A stretch of DNA of 64,000 nt, taken from positions 220,410,172-220,474,171 of the forward strand of contig CM056997.1 of assembly GCA_029891345.1 (NCBI GenBank), written 5' to 3'. Positions 55,410-64,000 of the stretch are shown piece after piece. The notes below the pieces were generated by a model. It worked only from the letters and a program-made list of their open reading frames with translations, was not told where the DNA came from and did not search any database. The DNA is from Dryococelus australis. Its lineage: Eukaryota > Arthropoda > Insecta > Phasmatodea > Phasmatidae. The position numbers and the translations under genes were made by a program. Position 1 is the first letter of the stretch, and the number at the start of each line of letters is the position of its first letter.

Positions 55410-56600
55410 AAGACGGCAGCTAGCTTACTAAAACAAAGTCATTTTTGCAAGAAATGACTCTCTTTGGATTACGACACACCTCGTTGGATTCATGCTGCCA
55501 AGAACTTTTGCATGGAAAACCTAGCTGTCTGCCAGTGTGGTAGATCAAAACATTTATTGGCGAGCGTCTGTTCGAAGTCCGTAACTTGGCATACCCGCCA
55601 TTATTCGCGATTGCACAGTGTTTCATCAACTCGTGAAATAAAGGTTAGTGTTTATGCAAGTGGTTGAAGTGTTTGAAAACGTGTGCTAATTATTACGTGC
55701 GTGAACGGGTGCACTGTATTCTTGAAGTTACCCATTTCAAGGTTCTTATGGGCACAAGTATCGTAGGTTTGTGTATCTCTATAACTACACAAGCTCGTCA
55801 TTTTCCCTTGAACTGAGTGCAACACGATGTAAAAGAAGATTTTTCTGCAGCTTCACTGGACAACAACGACGATGGAATCTACATGAAGACTAGGCGAATA
55901 TCTCAACACTACTCAACAATTAACATAATATTTACATCAAACCTGCATTCAATTCATAGGAAAATAATATGTACAACTATACAACAATGTGAATTCTCGA
56001 TCAGGGATCTCTTCAAATAAAAATAAAACGAGTCGTTTAAAGCAGTGCGATACTTCATGAAGGTAATCAAACATTGTAAAACTGGAAACATATCCGCCGT
56101 AATAAAATAAATATCAGCCCAAAATATACAACTTGTCGGAACCACTAATAAGGGAAATATTACCTTTCACTTTGCTTATACTATGGGAATCTGTACGCAG
56201 TAAATACTTGTAGATCAACCAAGGGTGTTCATGTGTGTGCATTAGGACCACGTGTAAACAATGTATAGGGCTAGATGTGCTTCCTGATAGGTGTTTAAAT
56301 ATGCTTAGGCTTAAATTCTTATTACTTCGTGCGTACTAACAACACTCCTCCTAGGTGACATATCCCTAAAATACAACCGTTTTTCTTTGAGGCATATGTT
56401 ATCATTACATAACTTCTAGTTGTAAAGACGACGCGTGTCTCTTTCACCTGGGGCAAATAACAATAAATTTGTGTGGTATCACTGACTAGCGGAATACACA
56501 TCGCTCAAACCTCAGTTTGGATAATAATAAATTTAATAATAATTATTATACTCGTGCTTCCAAATAAAAATAAACAGACACAGGAGATCTCATGTACCCG
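55410..56600. other. No gene seen; possible retrotransposon 3' flank
   Basis: Only random short frames occur. The 3' LTR of the minus-strand gypsy element would be expected here, but no sequence repeated at the other side of the element was found by eye. Confidence 0.35.
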
Positions 56601-56658
56601 AAAATTAATGTCATAATCTTCCACCTTGCGTGGGCAAAACGAACGTCGTCCTGATATT

Positions 56659-58117
56659 TCACTTCGGAGTAATTGGCTTTTCGTGCGCCCTTAGCACGGA
56701 GAAATTAAATCTGCCTATAACTTGGCCTGTAGCTGCGTCCTTTAATTCGTAACAGTTCTTGTTGTCTATACTAGTTACCACATGTGGCCCTTCAAATAAT
56801 GGTAGCAACTTCTTAGTAATGTGTTCCAGGTACTTGCTGACATTTAACGGCCTCATTAAAACTAGTTGTCCAACAGGAAAATTTCGTATTTTTTAAAGTT
56901 TCTTCTTGCGGCTTCTTCTCTCGGCTGCTAAAATAAGTTTTCTCCTCGCGAAGTCCAGTAATTCTTTTTTTATCCTCTTCGGCAGACGTTTTTCTTTCTT
57001 TTCTGTCTAGTAGTGGAGTAGGTAGGCTCATAGGGCCGTACACTATAGACGTCGTGCACGTAAATATTTCCCTCGGGGCCAGCTTCGTAGATTCGTGGAC
57101 CGTGTGGACATTACGAATTCTACCAATGGTAGTTGGTCTCTCCAGCTCTGTTGCGTATTGTGGCAGAAAGTTCATAGTATGTTACCCAGCAAACACATTA
57201 CACGTTCAACTAGGTTGCTCTGGGGATGTCTTGGAGCTGCCTTTGTAGGTACAATACCTAGTTTCCTTGTTCCTTCTTGCCAAATATGGTAGTTGGTCTC
57301 TCCAGCTCTGTTGCGTATTGTGGCAGAAAGTTCATAGTATGTTACCCAGCAAACACATTACAAGTTCAACTAGGTTGCTCTGGGGATGTCTTGGAGCTGC
57401 CTTTGTAGGTACAATGCCTAGTTTCCTTGTTCCTTCTTGCCAAATATGTCCGGTAAATTGAGTACCTTTAGCGAGTAATACGCACACAGATAAATCAGCC
57501 TCTTCGGTGAACGCCTTCAGTTTGCTCAAAACAATGCGTGCATTAGCCAGTACAATAGCGTAAAGCTTGGTATATTTAGAGGAAACATCCATGAATATAA
57601 AAAGGTAACATACCTCGGCCTTTGGTTGGCGTGAAGGTCCGAATAAATCTGCTGATATTAATTCCAGGGGTTTGCTGGGCAGAATGGCCTGTAATTTACC
57701 TACCAGATTTTCCTGCGGATGCTTACAACATTGGCATTGATCACATGACCTTACAACTTGCGCCACCAGCTGTTGCATGCCTTTCCAATAGAAGTCCCGT
57801 CGCAACAACTCGTAAACCTTCTTGCACACCATGTGGCCTAGCATCTCGTGTGTGTCAATGATAAGTTGTAACTGCAGCTGCATAGGAACCACTACTTTCC
57901 ATAACTTCTCCACTGGCATCTTAGATTTTACCTGCCGAAATAAAATTCCATCTCTGTTTAAACAAATATAATTCCGGATCGGATCTGTGAACGGAATTGT
58001 TTTCAATTTTTCCAGAATTTTCCCACAACTTGAATCAACTTCATGCTTCTGCTTTAAGTTATTCATGGTATGCTGCCAATGCCTAGAAAGTGAGAACTTC
58101 TTCTTTGAGCTTGCCAC
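56659..58117 (-). pseudogene. Gypsy integrase remnant
   Basis: The open piece 58117-57332 contains the histidine-histidine-cysteine-cysteine zinc-binding part (THEMLGHMVCKKVYELLRR and SCDQCQCC). It also holds the catalytic core: the first aspartate in ISADLFGP, a damaged second block (AKGTQFTG where DNGTQFTS is usual) and the glutamate block PQSNLVELV. A 160-bp tandem duplication (57131-57450) then breaks the frame. Further fragments lead to 56856-56659, which matches the C-terminal GPF/Y-like domain (KKLLPLFEGPHVVTSI). The loss of the second catalytic aspartate adds to the evidence that it is inactive. Confidence 0.8.
57131..57450. repeat. 160-bp tandem duplication within the integrase
   Basis: AGTTGGTCTCTCCAGCTCTG starts at 57131 and again at 57291. 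The two 160-bp copies differ at only two or three bases. Because 160 is not a multiple of 3, the duplication shifts the integrase frame. Its near identity makes it younger than most other damage in the element. Confidence 0.9.
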
Positions 58118-58389
58118 AATGAGCTCATATGTATTCTTTACTCGCTCGTCTGTACTCCATCGGGATTGCTGCTAAGGTAGTCTGCAGCTAGGTTGTCAGT
58201 CCCCTTAATATGCCTGAATTCCAGTTCGAACTCTTGTACTAGCAGCACCCAGTGTGTCAAACGGCTGCTAAATACACGTCCTGTTTTCAGACTAAATCAT
58301 ACCTGGTGTTAGGTCGGCAGAATAATTCTCTCTCCTAATAGCAATTTCCTAAAATGTTGTAAAGACCATACGACGCTCAGCAGACAGAC

Positions 58390-60010
58390 TTAATTCTTTT
58401 CAGCCTTATTTAATGTTCTACTTGCCGTAGCCACCGTTCTCTCAATTCCGTCTTCGCCCACTTCAGCTAGCTCCGTGCCAAGTGCGTAATCTGACGCATT
58501 TGCGTACAGATAATAGTCTTTGCCTCGAATGAGATGGTGAACCACTTGTTCCATTAAAAACAACCTTTTCACAGCCTCGAACGCTTCTTGCCTCTTCTCA
58601 TCCCAGTTTCAAGTGTCATCTTTCCGCAGGAGCTCAAATAAAGGCAAACATGTTTCCGCCACCTTGTTTGAGTAATTGCGGTAGAATCCGACTATGCCTA
58701 GAAAAGCCCGCAGTTGTTTCACGTTGCGAGGCGTAGGGAAGTGAGTGATCTCCACCAGCTTGTCAGGTACAGTTCTTATATTTGTAGGCGATAAGACATG
58801 TCCCAAATACTCCACTTCCTCGCGGCAAAATGACTACTTGTACAATTTCACTGTCATACCAGCTCTTCCGAGCATTTTCAAAAACAATATCGATGTACGC
58901 TAGGTGCACTTCGAAAGACTTCGAAGCAATGAGTATGTCATCCGCGTAGGCTCTGGCGAATTCAGCACACTCTTCTCCCAATGTTATGTTCATACACATC
59001 GTTAACTGCGCCACCGCATTACATAATCAGAATAGTAGAACATTTAATACAAACTGCTCGTTCCTGAATAAAAATCCGGTGTACTGTTGTGATTATTCTG
59101 TCATGGGAATCTGCCAATATTCGTGTGTCAAATCGATCGTCGTCATATAGCGAACGCCTTGGTATAGTCGCGGAATTTCCTCGGTGGGACGCGGGCTCTC
59201 TCTCGACTTGATGGTAATGTTATTCAATTTTCTGGCGTCTAAACATAGCCTACGAAACCATCTTCTTGCTCACGCACACCATAAGATTGCTATACTGACT
59301 AGGTGTATGCCGTACAATGGTCCACTCAAACATCTGTTTGAGGTAATTTTCCGCCTCGCCAACATATTTCACCGGTATTGGGTACATCTGGCTGTGAAAC
59401 GGCTCTCCTTCTACCACCTGAATATCAGATTTAAATACACTATTTAGGCCTGGCTTCTTAGAAAATATTGGCTGATGAACACACAATAACTGTTTCAAAC
59501 TAGCTTTCTCTGTCCGCGCACGCCACAGCTTCATATATATATATATCTGCAGGTGTTGCAACCAATTTTAACAGTGGCCGCTGTACGTTGAGAATTTCCG
59601 GTCTCAGCAACCCCACGAACCGATCTGAATTATTCCAGCGATCTGGTGATACTACAGCATTATTGTGGCTCTCTGGCGTGATCGCTAGTCAGCCACCAAA
59701 ATCCAGTTTAATTTTATGCTGTGTCAGTAATTCTACCCCTTAAATAACAGCTTTTGTCAAGGCCTTTAATGACAAAATCTAGGACTTCTTTACGTTTATC
59801 TAGCCCCTCAATCGCAAGGAGAACTTGCTGGTTTACCATCACACTGGCTCGGGAAGTGGCACCCACTATTTTCATATTTTCAACCTCGGTACTGGCATTG
59901 TAGGCAATTGGTACCCTGTGGCAAAATCTGACCCACCGTTTTCTCTGAAATGCAACTTATTTCCGCCCCACTATTTGGTAAACAAAGCCCCTTTACGCCG
60001 CGTACATCCA
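58390..60010 (-). pseudogene. Gypsy protease, reverse transcriptase and RNase H remnant
   Basis: The protease active-site region reads LCLPNSGAEISCIS near 59945-60005, with N in place of the aspartate. The reverse transcriptase N-terminal part is at 59561-59250 (PVKYVGEAENYLKQMFEW). The catalytic YADDIL box lies in ARAYADDILIASKS (about 58920-58970). The thumb/connection part is at 58815-58609 (EYLGHVLSPTN, KQLRAFLGIVGFYRNY), and the RNase H start is at 58572-58390 (ANASDYALGTEL). Stops and shifts separate the pieces. Confidence 0.85.
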
Positions 60011-60228
60011 GTATTAGTTCTGCGCACAAAATTTCTTTGTTATTCAATACTTCGTCGTCTGGTTCGGCACCAGAAGTTTGCGATCAGTATCTCCTATAGC
60101 TACAGTGTTTACAATAACAGCAATCAAATTACTCAGTTCGCAAACAGCTTCTTTTAACGTTATAATACTGCTTGCTTTTTTGTCGATGGTGCAACGGGTA
60201 AGCGAATGGGCCCTAACTCCACTAACCC

Positions 60229-62265
60229 TTAAGTGTTTAACCTCCGGTTAGGCGAGTTTTTGATTCTTAGGCGACCTTCCCTCAGTATTCCACAAATAGT
60301 TTTAAGGCGGTTTTGTGAAGAACATTGGCGCTCATGGGTCGAGTGGCTGCTGATTCTCAAAATAACTGCGATTTGATGCAGTCGAACAATCGCCGTTTTT
60401 ATTGCGTAAGTTGTTATTAATGTCATGTGATTGACTGTACTGTATAGAATGTACGTTTCTATTTCCGTCTGAGTTGTCATGTCGCAATTGTTGTGATTCG
60501 CGTCCATTTACTTCACCACATGACCGGTCGTCTGGGTGGGATGCCTCGCGTTCTGGAGGGGAAGGTGAGGTTTGTTTACTTCCTCCAGTTCCATTTCAAC
60601 TAGCTGTTCGTAGTCCCGCCAACATTCGTCATTGCGGTAGCGGTAACCGTTGTCATTTCTCTCGTCTCTCCTTCCACGCCTGTTTCCCCCATTCAGAATA
60701 GTACTTCCTCCTTCTGTAAGTTTGTCGCCCTTGCTAAAAACCACTATGCCGGGGGTCTTGATATGGGGGTGAGTACATCCACCCGTACTGTCTTACTCGA
60801 AGGCGAAAATTAAGCGGGTGGTAAGGGGCTCGTTCCGGGTCATTATTCAGAGGCGGTGGTTTGTCTGCTGCTTCAGTGAGCTCATGCTCTCTACTAAATT
60901 ACCATCTCTGCAATCTCTCAATTCGATCAAATTCCAGGATGCCTTCCCTAAACGATGCTAGGTCGGGGTCGACTCTGCCGGACCAATATATTTGGAATCG
61001 ATACGGTAATTGGTGAAGTACCATCGCAATGAATTCAACATCGCTGATTGGTGGTGTAAAGTGACGTGATTTATCATACACCTCCAACAGGTGCGCCTCT
61101 AGTGTCTTACCTCATCCTGGCACAAATCTTTCAGCGTGTAGCTGCGCCCTTAAATTTCCCTGTATCTGACGACTCCAGAACTGCTGGAGAAACCTTTCTC
61201 TGGAATCGGTATACGTGTTCACAATACTCTTGGTGACCTCCCACCAATAGTACGCAGTAAACTTGATAGATATGTTGAGACAGTGCAAAGTTGCACCTTC
61301 CGTCAAGCCAAACAGCTTCGCATATTCTTCCAGTTTCAATAATTAATAGACTGGATTCTCACCTAATTTTGCCTCAAGTTTCGATATGTGCTCTGCCCAC
61401 AGTTTAGACGGGTGATGCATCATGGTTGTCATGTTGTTCCGTCCTGCAGCTGTGGTACTGACATTCGCCGCGATAGGTGACGTGATTGTGTTCCCTGTAG
61501 TTGTGTCAGCGGATGCACTCACTACTCGGTGTGCGGTGCTATCTATTTGTAAGTTGTTTAGTTAGTGTGTCGCTTGGTTTAGCTTGTCCACTTCGATTTT
61601 TACTTCATTCATATGCGCGGTTACCTTGTCTATTCGCTGGTCTGTCTGGCTGGTTAAGCGTTCTTTCCACATGCTGGTTGAACGACTGTATGCGAGTGTC
61701 GACCACCTCAGCTACCTGGCACAAATAAGTTACGCCTACTGGTCTTTCCTTTAATTGCTGCACCTGCAGTTTTACTTCCCTGATATCAGCAGTATTTTGA
61801 GCAATGCTTACTAGCACGATTAAAATTTTGCTTTGCATGATAGTTACTACTTCTTCAACTTTTCCTACCTCCTCTTCTAGCCTACCCATTCGTTGATTGA
61901 CCCTGTTGCAGAGTTCCTCTTGTCCTCTTCGCAACTCACCTATTTCCCTCTTCGTTTCTTCCTGGGCGATGGCTATCTCATGTGTTAGGTTTTTTTTAAG
62001 GCCTGTAGCGCCTCAGTCTGTGAAATAATGCCGAGTTTCACAGCCTGCAGAACCTCAGACTCGCCGCAGTTTGCGAGATTAATTCGTGTAGCCAGGCCAG
62101 CCCTTCATTAAAATCCATTACAGGCGACCTGACCTCAACTGCGGGCGCACAAGTAAAGGCTACCGTATCTGTTACGTCAGTAGTCTCTACCGGGTCGCTA
62201 CCTTCGCCTGTCGTGCTGGTGTTTACATTCTCTACCGTGACTGTTACTTCAGTAATATCCTCCAT
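60229..62265 (-). pseudogene. Gypsy Gag remnant
   Basis: ATG at 62265 opens MEDITEVTVTVENVNTSTTG, with a threonine/valine-rich start that ends at 62038. A coiled-coil-like piece at 61934-61605 (MRRGQEELCNRVNQRMGRLE) follows. The retrotransposon Gag core is at 61339-61112 (YYWWEVTKSIVNTYTDSRER) and 61087-60899. A basic/polar tail at 60744-60508 may correspond to nucleocapsid, but no CCHC knuckle is clear. The pieces are separated by stops. Confidence 0.7.
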
Positions 62266-62299
62266 TGTCTTATACTCTCGTATTTGGTACTTGCTAGGT

Positions 62300-64000
62300 G
62301 TTGTGTCACGTAGGTAGTATCCTGTTCGGTCCAACCTCCTCATCAACTTAAACAAAATGTGATTTACTGAAATTAGAATGAAAAAGGCTAGTGAACTCCT
62401 CAGTTTCACTACGACCACCACGTTGGAAAAGCCAACAATTATTGTCTGCACGGGATAACAGCAGTATGGTAATATTGCAGAGATAGATGTGTGGACGAGT
62501 TTAAGTGTCAGACCAACACCAAGGTGTAACACACGTGTAAAGGTGAATACAAATGTAGTTAAACCAATCAAACTTACAGGCAGTTATGTTCATACCCCTG
62601 TAGATGACTCTGGAAGTTCAAGGCGAACTGTTATTAACCTGAAATATATGCTACCATGCTATCTACATACTACTCGACTTTCTCTGAATACTGACTGATA
62701 CTCTCAAATGACTTGCAAAACATAGGAAAGATTTTATTTAGAAAGTAATCGACACAATATGTGGCAGTAAAAATTACTTTAGTTATAATCTTTACCAAGG
62801 GAGACTGGAATAATAACAAAAGAAATGTTCTTGGCTATGATGTTTCACACAATATTCAACCTTACCTGTGCCATGTTATCAGAAATGAAGTATTTAGATA
62901 GCGTCGTTCTTTAAAGATTGTCTCTGCAAAATGAAACCTATCTTCCAGGACCCCGTTAAATTATTGTAGGAACATAATAAAATGTTTTATTTTTTACTCA
63001 GAATCATGCACATCGGCTTTGCTCACACCCATATCGGGGAGCTGACTCTGTAGTGGGGAATGCGTGTTTAAAGAAATGGTCGTTTTGGTATCCTACTACA
63101 ATACCAATATGGCGTAAGGGTGACGCCGATCATTAGCAACGTCAATCTTCAAAGAATAAAATGATAACCAATTATCTTGTAGTGCGAACTCACGACCTTA
63201 AGAAAGTAGAAACTCATGAAGAATCAGCTGCTCTGGCTGGTCATCAGATGGTCGTCTCGCAGTCTTCCCTGATTCTGGGTCGTCGAACCCCTGGTACACG
63301 ATACTACAGTTCATTATGGTACTTATAAAAATAATTACTTAATCCTACTGCGAAAGGCACAAAGCCTTTCCAGTCCTGACGAGGTTTTCTTCCTTCTCAA
63401 AAAACAAAAAAAAAAAAAAATCATATAACGCCTAAAATCTTAGCCAATGGCTGGCCGGCTACTTCATTTCTGATAAACAAAGTTCAGTCGTTGCCCCTGG
63501 CAACCAAACACAAATAAACAACGGTTCTCCTGGCAACCTCTCCCAAAAACTCTTTACATAATCTATGGCAAACATAGAGCAATCAAACAATAAAAATATT
63601 GGAAAGAGTGCTAAATTCGAATCAAATACTTAACCTATCTTATGTTGCGGCAAAAATAAATAAACCTGTAAACATTACAGCGGGAAATATTAACGTGATA
63701 CAATTATTAGTAAACATGCATAAACACATCAATAATAATATGTGGTAGCAATTAAAATCATGTAAATTACACATTTACGTACGCATAAATAAAGTTCCAA
63801 AATCATGCGTTACATTATGTTTCGCATGTACCATAATTAATGCAAACATAACCTTGAAATTGGTAATAGGCCTATTTATAATATATGTACATGTACTTTC
63901 GTACGTGATGTTGACAGGTGGTCTTTATTTCATTATCGACGGAACTCATTAGTGTATGTGTAAAATATGCTCGTAACATACATTTAATATTAAACAAAAC
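62300..64000. other. No gene seen; expected 5' LTR region of the gypsy element
   Basis: No coding frame of note. TAGTGCGAACTCACGACCT at about 63180-63198 resembles the T-arm end of a tRNA in a tRNA-derived SINE, but too little else is preserved to call it. A poly-A run is at 63405-63420. Confidence 0.3.

Larger units (their letters stand above)
56650..62265 (-). mobile_element. Ty3/gypsy LTR retrotransposon, gag-pol remnant
   Basis: The order on the minus strand is Gag (62265 to about 60230), protease (about 60000), reverse transcriptase and RNase H (about 59561-58390), and integrase (58117-56659), the standard gypsy order. No env follows and LTRs could not be identified. Many stops and frameshifts are present. 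Confidence 0.85.

Noticed and set aside
63180-63300. tRNA gene or tRNA-derived SINE
   Set aside because: A T-arm-like word is present, but no cloverleaf or A box could be placed.

Overview
The window looks like arthropod nuclear DNA, and the species is not identifiable from it. It is AT-rich, with (TA)n and (GA)n microsatellites and long gene-free stretches. It also holds decayed mobile elements of eukaryotic type: a Ty3/gypsy retrotransposon, a non-LTR retrotransposon tail, a Merlin/ISXO2-like DNA transposon, fold-back repeats, and an envelope gene of the insect errantivirus/baculovirus-F type. No rRNA, tRNA or CRISPR array was recognised.

The main content is a decayed endogenous large DNA virus, in two blocks at about 6.3-23.65 kb and 32.2-48.9 kb. 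Its genes are closely packed on both strands. They are broken by stops and frameshifts but still readable. Two are recognisable replication genes. One is a family B DNA polymerase on the minus strand (about 37.96-34.64 kb), with exonuclease motifs and polymerase motifs A, B and probably C. The other is a primase-helicase on the plus strand (about 18.18-23.65 kb), with primase-type motifs, a 14-copy 72-bp coding repeat and a D5-like SF3 helicase domain. The remaining genes include a putative zinc-finger protein, a protein resembling an arthropod family with a DFQGF/KEL signature, acidic coiled-coil-like proteins, and possible membrane and cysteine-rich proteins. I could not place the virus in a named family.

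The island is unusually rich in tandem repeats lying inside gene remnants, each with its own unit: 56/67 bp, 47/51 bp, 30 bp, 55 bp, 72 bp, 39 bp and 33 bp. The 30-bp array carries two stop codons per unit in the gene's own frame, which suggests it expanded after the gene died. The 72-bp array is in frame and nearly free of stops.

Layout. 0.3-2.5 kb: CpG-rich segment and an Env/F-like pseudogene. 4.6-5.6 kb: 176-bp tandem repeat. 6.3-23.65 kb: first viral block. 23.65-31.2 kb: gene-poor host-like DNA. 31.2-32.1 kb: internally deleted LINE remnant. 32.2-48.9 kb: second viral block, including two repeat-rich acidic open frames with TATA-like sequences upstream (33.6-34.4 and 41.8-42.2 kb), a 33-bp repeat tract (39.9-40.8 kb) and fold-back repeats (45.4-46.1 kb). 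49.1-52.2 kb: Merlin-like transposon with arrays of a short motif at both ends. 52.2-56.6 kb: gene-poor DNA with a 55-bp-arm palindrome. 56.6-62.3 kb: minus-strand Ty3/gypsy gag-pol remnant. 62.3-64 kb: no gene seen.
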